Source: Pseudoscleropodium purum (Eukaryota > Streptophyta > Bryopsida > Hypnales > Brachytheciaceae). Taken from it: DNA of 64,000 nt. Location of the stretch: NCBI GenBank assembly GCA_963969395.1, contig OZ017800.1, positions 186,001 through 250,000 of the forward strand, written 5' to 3'. Under the pieces are notes generated by a model, which saw only the letters and a program-made list of their open reading frames with translations, searched no databases and had not been told where the DNA came from. Positions within the stretch are counted from its first letter, which is position 1. The number at the start of each line of letters is the position of its first letter. Positions 22,743-33,215 of this stretch are shown here, in pieces. The position numbers and the translations under genes are program-made.

Positions 22743-25256
22743 CTACTTTCCATCGGATGGACTACTACCTTCTCCCAAAACAAAAGGAAAATCTGCTGTA
22801 TCGAAGAGTTTAGCAGATGATTGACGAGTTGACCGTTGTTGACTTGGACAGACTATTCGCCCCCCATATTGAACTTCGATGTCCACCTTATGAAATTGTT
22901 TCTTGGTTTCCGGAGAGAAGTCATCGTCCTCTTCACGCTTCCTTTTTTGTTTTCTTTTCGGTGATAAATCAACTTCGTCTGCCTTCAAGGTTCTCAAATT
23001 GCTCTCCACACGATCTACCATCGCTTGAACAACTTTATCATCTCCTTTCCCTTGCCATACTGTGAAGCAGTCTCCATCCAATAGGAAAGCCTTCCAATGC
23101 CTTATAATATCGCCAATGCGCTTATCAAATGCTGCTGCCACATCTATAGATGAATGTCTTGTACTTGTTTGTCCATTTGTATCGTAGACAGCACGAACTT
23201 TTGCAACCTCTTCCAACTTCGACAATAGAAGGGCCCTACCTATGAGGGTGTGGTCGTATGCCTTATACTACTCATCGAACTCTTTTCTATGGTTCACCTC
23301 CACCCAACTATCTTCTGGTCCTCTCTCCACTTTTTTATCTGGAATACAAAAGAACTTTTCGTGTTGCAAGCTCCAATGTCCCCCCATGTTGCGACAAAAC
23401 ATTTCACGGGCCGCGTCATCTACGATTCCTCGAGCCCGCAATTCCACCTCTCTATTGTGAATCATCCACACATCCAAATCCAATGGTTGCTGAGATTCCT
23501 CGTACAAATCATGCCTCTGTTCATTTGCATTCCACCGGATTGGCTTTCCCCAATGTTGATAATTTTGAAATTTGTACGGCCCTTGATCAAGAGGAAGATT
23601 CCAACGATTGTACTTGTGGCTTGGAGGCATAGCTTCCAAGATACCAAACATTTCGTAGAACCTAGCACTCAATGGACTACGACACTCGGCACACACCGAA
23701 CGAATGAGTGATGCTTTCACAATGCAAGTGACATGGAAAGTGTGGCGACATTGGCCCATGGTTACCGCACCTTCCGGTCCAAAGAGGCTTTGGCAAAGGC
23801 TACAACAACCATCCAAGATTGGAGAGGCTGGATCACAAGCATGCACCACTCGCTTGTCTTTCACATTGATGTGTGCTGAAAGTATGTTGTAAGGGACCCA
23901 TCCTTCCTCTACTTCCAAGGCCCAATTGATGGGTGGAGCTTGGTCCTTCTTTGTGTGGTTTAACCGCTCAAACATGGCATCCATGTCTCCCCAACATGTG
24001 ATCTCCGTATATCCCTTTGAAGGATGTTGGTCAAACATAGTCTTGAACCAACTCAAAGAGCTTTGAATGGCATTGCAATTTTCATTTGACTCCATTGCCA
24101 ATGTTTGAAAACCTGCCATTGCTCGAGATACTACAGAGGGTCTATCTTGGAGTCTTTGTACCCATGCTAACCATCGAGACTCCAAGCCGCTAGATGGCAT
24201 AAACTTCTTCAAATCCAAGTACAATTGCAATCGATTCAACTTGAATTCAACGATTCCTTTTGCTTCAATTGCTTCCTCCAATTTATGCTTCAACTCTTCA
24301 AAGTCACAACCCTCTGCTTGCGTCTCCGCATTCACGTAAACGGATGAAAGCTTTTCTATTAACGGTTGTTGTGTCGCTTTTAACATGCTCATATCGTGAC
24401 TTTTTTATACATTCACAATGGCAGGGTTGTTGCTTGCTTCAGCCTTATCAAAAGGAAGAGAGAGCTTATCTTCACTCTCTTAAGTCTCTTGACTGTCTCC
24501 GAGTACATTCACTGGTGAGATTGCAACCTCACTTGGATTTTTGGAAGTCCCTTGCAATTCTGCAATCCGTTTACGCATCTTCATCAACTCCTCCATTTGC
24601 CTCGATGATTGTTGATTTAAATGTTCAACCTCACTCTCCGAAGTCTTTAATTTCAACTCCAACACTTTGCACCTTGCTTCCACTCCTCCAAGATTAGCAA
24701 TTTTCTTCTCATATTCCATCAATTGTAGTATGTGAACATCTCTTTCTTCGAAAAGTGGTCCGAAAGTCTTCGTAAGATTCGGAAATGCTATAGCACCTTT
24801 CAACATCTCTGGTGCCATGAAAGAAAACTCCTTGGCCAAATTCATAAAAGTCGGAGCAACTTGTGCTAAAAATTCAACTGACATCGTCATCTTGAAAGCT
24901 GTATCAAGTATATGTGCAACATTCTTTGGATCTGTAAGTGGACTTATTAGAACAGCAGTAGCACCATCATCGGGGTTAGACGATCCGCCTATTTCTTCAT
25001 GAAGGTTAACAAACTGAACCGAGAGCTTCAAAAGATTTTCCAATTGTTTTGGATTGGACAAGTCTTGCAAGGTTCGATGTAGAGGACTTGGCAATGCCGC
25101 TGTAAACGGAAACTCCTCCGCCCGCCTTTTACGCTCGGAACTCCATAATGAGGATATATTATCAATCGTCACGCCTTGTCCACGAGGCGTATATACTTTG
25201 TCTTCTAAACTTAACGCTGGACTAGATTCAACGCCTTGATGCATAGGCGGAGATTT
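22743..25256 (-). pseudogene. Gene X, C-terminal two-thirds (coiled coil and RING-H2-like finger)
   Basis: One continuous minus-strand frame interrupted only by three stops: TAA near 24480, TAA near 24408, and TAG at 23268-23270. From the junction with the LTR it runs through a Leu/Glu-rich segment, a coiled coil (GVEARCKVLELKLKTSESEV, about 24680-24560), and a central domain of unknown type. Then comes CSLC-x14-CRHTFHVTC-x10-CAEC (about 23850-23680), which has the exact C-x2-C...C-x-H-x2-H-x2-C...C-x2-C spacing of a RING-H2 finger. A basic KRKQKRKREEDDD stretch and a short tail ending PSDGK follow. RING-H2 proteins are often E3 ubiquitin ligases; that role is inference. I recognise no closer family. 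Confidence 0.7.
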
Positions 25257-25261
25257 GTAGA
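25257..25261. repeat. Target-site duplication GTAGA, left copy
   Basis: GTAGA directly precedes the unit at 25262 and recurs at 28566-28570 directly after it. Five bases is the usual size for LTR retrotransposon insertions. Confidence 0.9.
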
Positions 25262-26443
25262 TGTCGTAGCACAGGGCAGGTCAATTCCCCATTATACTCA
25301 CAAAAATCGCTCTAGAGTATAACTAAGTGACTCTAAAGATCGAACCCACGAGATCCTGTGAAGTATCTAGCTCTATTAAGCAGTTAAGCTCAGTCAGTAT
25401 GCCAATCTTACTTTCCGGTCCTAGATCTAGAACCAGAAATATTACCACACCGGATAACTACAGACCGGATTACTCCTTCTTCCGGTCCTACTAACTATCC
25501 GGTCCGTACAAATACCCAAATCCCAGGATCTCACAACTTCCGATCCTGGAAATCCTTTCTGACCAATCCGGTCAGAATGGTCATCCTGTACTCGTAATCC
25601 TATCCGGTTTGGTTTTGCCTCTGTTTCACCATCAGAGGGGTCGCCGCTTAATTTTGAGAGTGGTAGGCCCACCACTCCTTCCGTGACTTATAGTGGCTGA
25701 AGACCCACTGTCCTACCTTCTAAACTCCTAAGCTAATCCGGATCCGGTTTGGTCCTTCACAACAACCCAGATAGCAATCCGGGTCGTAGGTCACACAAAG
25801 ACCCCACACTCGACCCTCTCGTACTACAACGACCTTGATGCTACTTCCGATCCGTGCGAAGACAGGTGGTTACAAGTGCACCCGTCCGTTCCAACATCAA
25901 CTAAAGTTCTTCCGTTACCCCTACGGGTGGTGAGACCTCACAGGAGATCGGACACTCGACCGGATTTCCCACCCGGGAGTTCTAGCGCAGCTAAGGAATC
26001 CCTCCCTACCCGCCTAGCCTAACAACGGCTTTCTCACCCGGAATCTCAAACTCTAGACGTGCTGAGGAACTAAGTTCACTCCCAACTCTTCGGTACCTAC
26101 TCACATGCACCTAGGATCGGAAAATAAACACCAAGGGGAGAAATCACTTACAAACTAACTCGTACTATCCTAACTCCACATCATACAATCCTGTCGCGCT
26201 GGAGAGAGATACACAACGAAGAGAATGGAAAGGTACAAGAAGTTTGCAAAATGAACAACTCCCAATTCCCTTCGCAGGAACCGATTTATATACAAAGGGT
26301 CAAAACCCTAAAAGCACAAAAAGGAGCGGAAAACCCGTGGGGGTCCGCCGCCACCTAAATCTAACTTCCGGTCTAACCTAATACTATTGAGCCGGATCCG
26401 GATCCGGATCCGCTCCTACTCCTAACTGAAATTAAAATCCTAT

Positions 26444-28102
26444 CTACCCTACAACTCTAGATCCTATCGTCGGGCTTCCGACCTCCGGGGTTAGCTCCTC
26501 GAAGACTTCACTCAAGTTCCGGACCCGTTCCCCCTCCTCAGGATTCGGTCCGGGTGGAGACTCCAAGTCGATGGTAATATCCGGTCTCGAGCCCGGAGTC
26601 CCAGTCCGTGCAGACTTCTTGGACTCAGGAGTCCAATCCTTCCTGTCCTTTGCCATAGTTGCATCCGGAAAGAGGTCCGGTAGAGAGATGTCCGAAAGGT
26701 GAATACCTTTGTCGCACGTCGCTCCCGTCAGCTTCCGGCTGCTCTCCTCGATCCGGTCCGCAGCCTTCCGCCCCTCCACCATTGCCGTCTCCACCTGCTC
26801 GGCGAAGTCCGCGAGAATCCGGACCATCCGGGAACCGGATAGTTTCTTCTCTTCGTGGATCTTCTCGTCGAAGAGCTTCGCCTTGGCCGCTGCCGTTCCG
26901 GTCTCTCCCAGGACCGCCTTGATCTGCTCGGCCACCTTCCGAGTCTCCTCCGCCATCTCCCGAGCGGCCGTCACGTCTTCCTGATAGGCGAAAAGTGTTG
27001 CCTTCAGTTTATCTACCTCCTCCTGCAACCGGCGGATCTCGGCTTCCTGCTTCCGGGTCTCTTCCGGATTCGTGATGCATTGCGCCACTTGTTCCGCCAA
27101 GTTGCTGTCCGGTGCAGCACCCACCAACTTGCCGATTGCCGCAAGCGTCCTGTGCTTGACCTCCCAATCCGCCCTGATGTTGCAGAGGACGTTGATCAGA
27201 CCGTTGAACGGATCTTGCATATCCGGATCTCCCCCGGAATTGGTCTTCTCGGCTTCCGGTTTCTCCTCCGGGGCCGGTTTGTCTTGACCGGGAGGCGTCC
27301 CGCGCTTGTGTGGAGGCGTCAGCTTCTGTCGCTTGATCGGCGGCATCAACTCCTCCTCTTCCTCGCTGGACTCCCGGTCTGACTCGGAATCGGATTCCGC
27401 TTCGTCATCCGTCTCCGACTCCCCATACTTCAGCAGCACTTCCTGCGTCTTCCACGCCTTCTCCTCTATGTTGGTGAGGACTTGGTTCTCCCGATAGAGG
27501 TGGAAGAGGTAAGGGCACACTGGAGTGGCCCTTTTCTTCCCAACCCTACTAACAAGCTGGGCCACGAGATCGGAAATGATCCGTGCCCAGTCCACTTTCC
27601 GGGTACCACTGAGGGCACCGAAAATGGTGTTGCCTAGGGTGATCGTCACCCTGGTCGGCTTTTCCGGGTGAAGAACCGGAACCAGGAATTGCAGGAGCCG
27701 ACGGTGTCGGTCGTCCAAGCAATCCTCGACCGCGTATCCGTCCTTCGGGTTGACGGCTCCCTTGAACTTCCCTCGGACAAACTCATCCTTCCGGCTCGCC
27801 ATTCCCAAACCTCCTGCCCGGAAACCGTAAACCGCTCTCCACATCCCCTCGTTCCAGCTGACGGGAGCTCCCCTCACGGTGTTGTCAAACTGGTTGGACA
27901 GCTTTCCGAGGAGCTCCTTGACCATTCTCTCCTCCCTAAAACCCCAAGGTTTCTCGGCAAACCCTACGCAACCCATGGATCTGAGATCATCCATGAGTTC
28001 AGCCTTTTCCGGCTCTGTGGAGGGAATAACCGGAATGACTTTCCGGAGCTTCACCTCGCCTCCAGAGGGACTCGCTTGCCTCGACCTACGTAGCTGAGGC
28101 AT
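26444..28102 (-). CDS. LTR-encoded gag-like protein, intact (552 aa)
   Basis: The ATG at 28102 opens MPQLRRSRQASPSGG; the frame is unbroken to TAG at 26444. Residues ~30-210 form a globular region (REERMVKELLGKLSNQF, VSWNEGMWRAVYGFRAGG, HRRLLQFLVPVLHPEKP, NTIFGALSGTRKVDWARI). Its organisation resembles the 'putative plant transposon protein' domain found beside some plant gag genes; that is a pattern judgement. An acidic Ser/Asp/Glu linker follows (~225-250), then a proline-rich patch, a helical region of IRADWEVKHRTLAAIGK type, a predicted coiled coil rich in E/K/R/A (~335-450), and a Ser/Pro-rich tail. No zinc knuckle, protease or polymerase is present. Codon use is GC-rich, unlike the surroundings. 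The TATA box lies ~185 bp upstream. Likely a gag-like structural or accessory protein; function unproven. Confidence 0.75.
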   Translation of the reverse strand: MPQLRRSRQASPSGGEVKLRKVIPVIPSTEPEKAELMDDLRSMGCVGFAEKPWGFREERMVKELLGKLSNQFDNTVRGAPVSWNEGMWRAVYGFRAGGLGMASRKDEFVRGKFKGAVNPKDGYAVEDCLDDRHRRLLQFLVPVLHPEKPTRVTITLGNTIFGALSGTRKVDWARIISDLVAQLVSRVGKKRATPVCPYLFHLYRENQVLTNIEEKAWKTQEVLLKYGESETDDEAESDSESDRESSEEEEELMPPIKRQKLTPPHKRGTPPGQDKPAPEEKPEAEKTNSGGDPDMQDPFNGLINVLCNIRADWEVKHRTLAAIGKLVGAAPDSNLAEQVAQCITNPEETRKQEAEIRRLQEEVDKLKATLFAYQEDVTAAREMAEETRKVAEQIKAVLGETGTAAAKAKLFDEKIHEEKKLSGSRMVRILADFAEQVETAMVEGRKAADRIEESSRKLTGATCDKGIHLSDISLPDLFPDATMAKDRKDWTPESKKSARTGTPGSRPDITIDLESPPGPNPEEGERVRNLSEVFEELTPEVGSPTIGSRVVG

Positions 28103-28286
28103 TCCCACTCACATCTACCTCACTCTCTCCTAGCCGCACGTCCCGTTCCTCACTTCCTCTCTCCGATCTCAACCGGAAGCAGAACAGACAAAACACAAAC
28201 GCTCAGACGCACAAACGACAAAAACTCAACCGCGCACGCTCAAGGTCGAGTTTCTAAAAGGGGGTGCAACAGTGAAAGCTCCTCCT

Positions 28287-28292
28287 TTTATA
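28287..28292 (-). promoter_or_regulatory. TATA box of the LTR gene, copy 1
   Basis: Minus strand reads CTATAAAAGGAGGAGC, the same as copy 2 (TATAAA at 56065-56070), followed by GTTGCACCCCCTTTTAGAAA. It lies ~185 bp upstream of the ATG. The element's own transcript probably starts ~30 bp further on. Confidence 0.7.
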
Positions 28293-28565
28293 GTCCCTGG
28301 ACCCTTTCCGGTTTGTCATCATGAATCCGGTTTACCATCATAATCCGGTTCATCATCATCATCCGGTCCTAGACCTAATCCGTGTTACATTTCGTTTCCG
28401 TCGTTAGTTACTCCTGACCGGATTGGATCTAAGAAGCCCACTACTTCACGTTCCGTGCTAATTCTGAGTTTTCCTTTCCCACCTAATCGGATCCGGTTAG
28501 CTAATGACTAGTTTCCGTTCCTATTTTGGTGTATACTAAGAAAATCAAAATTCTAAGCTGCGACA

Positions 28566-28570
28566 GTAGA
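28566..28570. repeat. Target-site duplication GTAGA, right copy
   Basis: Partner of 25257-25261. The host frame on the minus strand reads DSLVY up to here and resumes KSPPMHQG beyond the left copy. Confidence 0.9.
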
Positions 28571-29438
28571 CCAAACTATCAAAACAATTGTTGGCTATCA
28601 GACTATCAATTGTAGCATTAGCCTTTGCTACTTTCTCCGCCAAGACTTCGTCTAATTTACTTTTTGAAGTTTCCCCGCGTTCCGTGCAAACCTTGCCTTT
28701 GTTTACAAACTCCGTTTGCATTTGTGCCGCAACATTTGGTGTAAAGGTCAAACGCGTTGGAGCTGTGGAAAAGACTTCACCCTCCTGCGCCTCTACATCT
28801 TTCCCCACATTTTTCGAAGAGCTTTCATTGATTGCTTTTGTTGGAGATTGTACAGACCATAATTCTTCAACATTTGAGGCTTTCTCCATACCATCCGTTT
28901 TCACCTCAATAGTATTTTTTAATACTTTTTCTGTTTCTCCCTCTGAATTGTACAAGTTGGAAATGTCCTTTTGATTGGCTTCAAGTAGAAGTGGGCAAGC
29001 TTTTGTCGTCGGAAACGTGCTCCAATCGATCTTGCGCTCTAATATAAGTTCTACGTAAACCATACACACCACGCTATAATTAATATAGCCTTTACTTCTG
29101 CGCTTGTTTCCGAATAGAACACGCCACACCTCCTCAGATCGATGGATAAAATGTTTGTTGTTGCAAGTCCATGGTTTACAACAAAAATCCCGTGTATGAT
29201 TCTTGTGCGACTCCTGAGGCCACAACTTATCAATGTGGTACATTTTAACATAGGTTCTGCACATTTTTGATGTCCAATACTCCACATCTTCATCTTCCCA
29301 CCCGCTCTCTGCTTTAATTGTAGGGTCATTTAAAATGTCAAGCCGAAGGTCATGCGTAGCCCCCTTCACTTTGCTCTTTTTCTTGGCTTCACTTCCCGGA
29401 GTCACCCCATCCATATTTCGATCACCTTCACCGTTCAT
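28571..29438 (-). pseudogene. Gene X, N-terminal third, cut by the LTR
   Basis: Starts MNGEGDRNMDG at 29438 and is open for about 289 codons to the LTR junction. Features: a basic KKKSKVK stretch, GWEDEDVEYW..KMC..Y.K...IDKLW (about 29310-29240), a cysteine pair DFCCKPWTC, and a hydrophobic VWRVLFGNK...YSVVCMVYVELILERKIDW segment. A Ser/Thr/Lys-rich region continues across the junction into 25256-22743. The full gene would encode roughly 1,100 residues. A paralogous N-terminus survives at 35999-35226. The start is supported by the paralogue, which opens MSGEGDQN at the same point. Family unknown. Confidence 0.7.
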
Positions 29439-29689
29439 GATTATCAATTAGATTCAATAACCAATTGAAGTGAATAAAAAAATCTCACGTGATAGTCAAA
29501 AGTGATGGCATCAACCGTAACACAGTAACAAAAGATAGAGGACCCCAACTCTCCACCCCGTAGAAGCAACTAGTGCATAAAGCAATAGTAGCACATCCAA
29601 CTTGGCACCGAAGGAGAATTGAAGTGAGAAGAAATGAAAGTCACTCCACCCTTATAGCCGTCCGCCGCCGGACCTACCTTGGACAGTGT

Positions 29690-29965
29690 GAAGTGGCCCT
29701 GAACCTCGGAGCCGCCGCGTGGACCGATGACGTCCTCTACGGCAGCAGACGCGCCGTCCACCCGTCGCCCCGTCCGATCGCCCTGACCGATCGTCGCCTC
29801 GCCTGACCGACCCGTCCGACCACCCTGACCGACCGACCCATCCAACCGCCCCGTCCGCGCGGACTGTCCGCATTGTCCGCCTTCTGACGTTGTTCGCGCT
29901 TTGGACACGCCGACCACCCCACTTAAACACTGACTGCCGACGGCGTCCGCCTAGTTGTCCATTAG
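29690..29965 (-). promoter_or_regulatory. CGGACG cluster upstream of gene X
   Basis: GC-rich run of GTCCG/CGACCGACC motifs. It is followed on the minus strand by a TATA-like CTATAAGG near 29655-29660 and then the gene X start at 29438. The core-proximal half matches the cluster before the transposase in element A; the match ends at 29861. Confidence 0.6.
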
Positions 29966-29984
29966 TGCATCCTATGAGGCCATC

Positions 29985-32690
29985 ATTATTCAAAAAGAAC
30001 AGTAACATTTCAAAAATAAAACAGCCTAATAATCACTGCTAAATGAGGATCAATGTAATTGATTTATCAATTTTTTTTTTTTTAAATGTACCCCCTAACC
30101 CTATACCCTAATTACCCTCAACCTTTTCTTTTCTCCCCTAAATTGTTTTACGAATGAGGGGAATGTGGTTAAGTTGAATATGTTTGGATTATTTACTCAT
30201 ATTATCCTTCTAAATAGGTTTTGAGAAGATCTGAAGATGGTGGGGATATTTTTAAAGTTCATTAGGAAATCAAATGTTTTGCAGAAATAATCAATTCCAT
30301 TTTCATCATAAGCAAATGAAATTTTTTTAAAAAGGCCCCAATACATAATTAGAATAACAATTTAATGGATTTCAACCTCATGATATTTAATGAAAGGTTG
30401 TGATTTCTAATTAGAAGTGCATCACGATCTTCAAATGAACATCGAATCTTTCATATTTTTTAATGAAATTTTGATTAGATTTGAAAACAAAGAAAAAGAA
30501 TCAATGTTTTAACTTTCAAATCATGTATGGCTATATTTTTCCTCAAAAACATAGAAAAATTCGTTACTTGAGTTGGTTGAGTAGAATACATTATACACTT
30601 ATATATGTGCTATATTTACATTGAAGGATAATTCCAATATTCTTATTTCAGATGTTTTTAAATATTAATTTTAAAAAAGAGGGTTTATTGTTTAAAGATC
30701 TAAAAAATTGACAAACATAATTTCTATTATAAATAGGAATTGAATTCGGATTTCGATTTTTGAAATGATTCAAATGAACAAGATATTGATTATAAAATAT
30801 TTCTTCGTTTGAGTTTTCAAAATGAATTCACGAAACAATTGCAAACTTTTGAACTTAAGTATATGATATTGTTTTCGGTTTGTACTTTGTAGAGTATAAT
30901 ACTTCAATTTTAATCCTAAATAAATGAAAAAATTCCACATGAATGAAATGTTTCTATGTATTGCACAAAGATTTCTACCAATTACTATGATAATTAAATA
31001 CATTGTTACATTTCATAAAATATTCTACATAGAAAAAAAAATCATTTCAGTTTTCAATCATGATAAACGATGTCTTCTACTCTTTCTGTTATATGTTCGT
31101 TTTGTATAACGTGTACATTGTACAATCTTTGAGAGCAGGGGAGTTTATTTTTGACTCTCATTGAAATAGAAAATATATTTGTGTTTGAATTTTGAAATCA
31201 TTATCACATTATGTATTCTACGGTCTTGCAAGAATGCATCTTGCTCCTTCCTTTGAATCCTTTTGATATTTTCTTTTTTTTCCTTTGCTTTCTTGTAGGG
31301 CTCTTGTTCTCTTCATTTGACCAGCCTATTTGGCTTGGCTCTTAGTTTTTGTTTTTTTTAATGCAATGGTTTATGCATATGTTATAAAAAATATATATTA
31401 TTTATTTAAAATTAATATATTGATGAACAAACGCATAAAGGCATTGAATGCTTTCACATTTAAAGTTATAAATCTATCCTAAATCACTTTTGCAAATTTG
31501 AATGATTGAATCGAAAATTTGAAAATGTAATTACAAGAGCATTCAATTCAATCAATTGCATAAATCATAAATGTTGAAATGCAACTCATATGAGTTTAGC
31601 ATCTATGAAGATTAATTCATACCATCCACATGCAATTTTTCAATTTAATAAAATGCAATTGAGTACTTCAATTTCTTTCTCTTCAATTCTCCAAGTAACA
31701 TTCACTTCATATCTTTCTTTATTTGTTTATTTAATTTTTGGGAACAAATGAAGAAACCATCTTTGTCTATATTTGCACATGCACTCTTATTTGATTGATG
31801 AAGAATAGATCTATGAAATATATAATCATTGATTTGTTCAGGTTGATTTATCTAATATATTTTATATATGTATATATATTTTTATATATATATATATATA
31901 TATATCATTAAAAGAGTATGGAAGACAAGATTGACAAATTGTGTTCAAATGTTGTTGATTTTGAAATGATTTAGTACTATATCATTTATAAGAATATTAT
32001 AATAGTATTATGTTATAATATTCCTAAAACAATTGCAACAAATATTAAAATACATGCTAAGTTAGGTTTGTTAGCCTACCAATTGTTCATTAATAGACAT
32101 AATTGAGTAGCCCCCTTAAATGAAACATTCAATATCTAATATCTTACAATCCAAATGGTGGATTTGTCTAAAATTTTTTCCACATCTTTTTCAACTAATT
32201 TACTACAAGATCCTATGGTTACATATGCCCAAAAGTATTTTTCTTCCAAGACTTGGTATTTGCACTACTACTGGCAGTTTTGAAGTGTTTTTAGTGAAAA
32301 GAACCTTAGGGGTTAAACATCTATACCATGAGATTTTGAAAAAAGAACAATTTGCTTCATTGGAGATAACTATAAGTCCATGCTCTTTTTCGATAGCCAA
32401 AACACACTTGCAAGGACTTGGACATTTAGCGGTTTACTAAGTGATTAGACGTCAACTAATTCAATTTAATAGTAGAATTTTTATTCAACTACCTTCTTAC
32501 AATTGCTTTATACACAATGCAACGTGAATATTTGAATACATATGTTAAACGTCGCAATCCTTTCGTGAATTTTTGCACATTTTAGCTCATATCTTTGTAC
32601 AAAAATATCATTTACCAAGAATTCATAAATTTGGTCATAAAGGAAGGCTACCTTTTTTAATTTCAAATTTTACATTGAATGAATGAAAAG
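29985..32690. other. AT-rich core of element B, no gene
   Basis: Inverted, nearly identical copy of 11220-13870, including the TA microsatellite (about 31850-31905) and the telomere-like CCCTAACCCTATACCCTAAT stretch near 30093-30118. The small frames have no recognisable product. Confidence 0.7.
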
Positions 32691-32765
32691 TTAGTTGAAC
32701 TATACAGTGCTATGAAGACCTCTGTTTATCGTGCAAAATATGGGTTTAGGATCGCTTTAGAGTCA

Positions 32766-33020
32766 AACCGCCCCGTCCGCCCTCGTACCCGTTCGCCCTC
32801 ATACCCGTCCGTCCCTTCCGCCCAGACCCCGTCCGCCCTGTCCGCCCCGATATCCGTCCGCCCTGTCCGTTGGATCCGGCGTCCGCCCTGACCGCCCGTC
32901 CGCCCAGATACCCGTCCGCCCCGTTACAGGGATGCGTTCGCCCCCCCGGACCGTCCGATCGGGCGGACGCCAGATTTGTCCGCCCGTGGCCGTCCGATTG
33001 GGCGGACGGGCCGTCCGCAT
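32766..33020 (+). promoter_or_regulatory. CGGACG cluster upstream of kinase-like gene B
   Basis: GTCCGCCC-type motifs ending ~195 bp before the kinase-like ATG at 33216. After it comes a leader with CTTGGTGGTTCATCCTCCA and CAAGAGTGATTTATTGGGGC, conserved in the old copy near 44745-44810. That conservation suggests the leader matters. Confidence 0.62.
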
Positions 33021-33215
33021 TGTCACTTTTGCTTTGCCCCTTGTGAATGCAAGGCGAAGCGGAGAGCTTGGTGGTTCATCCTCCATTGGCTCCTTTCTGA
33101 GGCAAGGCAAGAGTGATTTATTGGGGCTTCCTTGTTGCCAATTTTTTGGACACTTACGCGTGAATTCAATTTCAAATTAAAAAATTTGATCTATATATCA
33201 ATTTCATTTGTCACA

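Larger units (their letters stand above)
25262..28565 (-). mobile_element. 3.3-kb protein-coding LTR (probable solo LTR), copy 1
   Basis: 3304 bp ending TGTCGTAG...CTGCGACA on the plus strand, so it begins TG and ends CA with short inverted ends. Perfect 5-bp duplications GTAGA lie at 25257-25261 and 28566-28570. Deleting the unit plus one GTAGA restores an unbroken gene X reading frame, which proves the insertion and its limits. Inside, on the minus strand: a TATA box (28287-28292), an intact 552-codon gene (28102-26444) and a ~1.2-kb 3' part. No internal LTR pair, primer site, reverse transcriptase or integrase is present. A TG...CA unit with a 5-bp duplication and its own promoter is best explained as a solo LTR. 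A non-LTR reading is possible but less natural. Confidence 0.85.

Noticed and set aside
26855..27382. 175-codon antisense ORF over the LTR gene, also present at 56967-57494
   Set aside because: Shadow of a GC-rich coding frame on the opposite strand. Its presence in both copies follows from their recent common origin.
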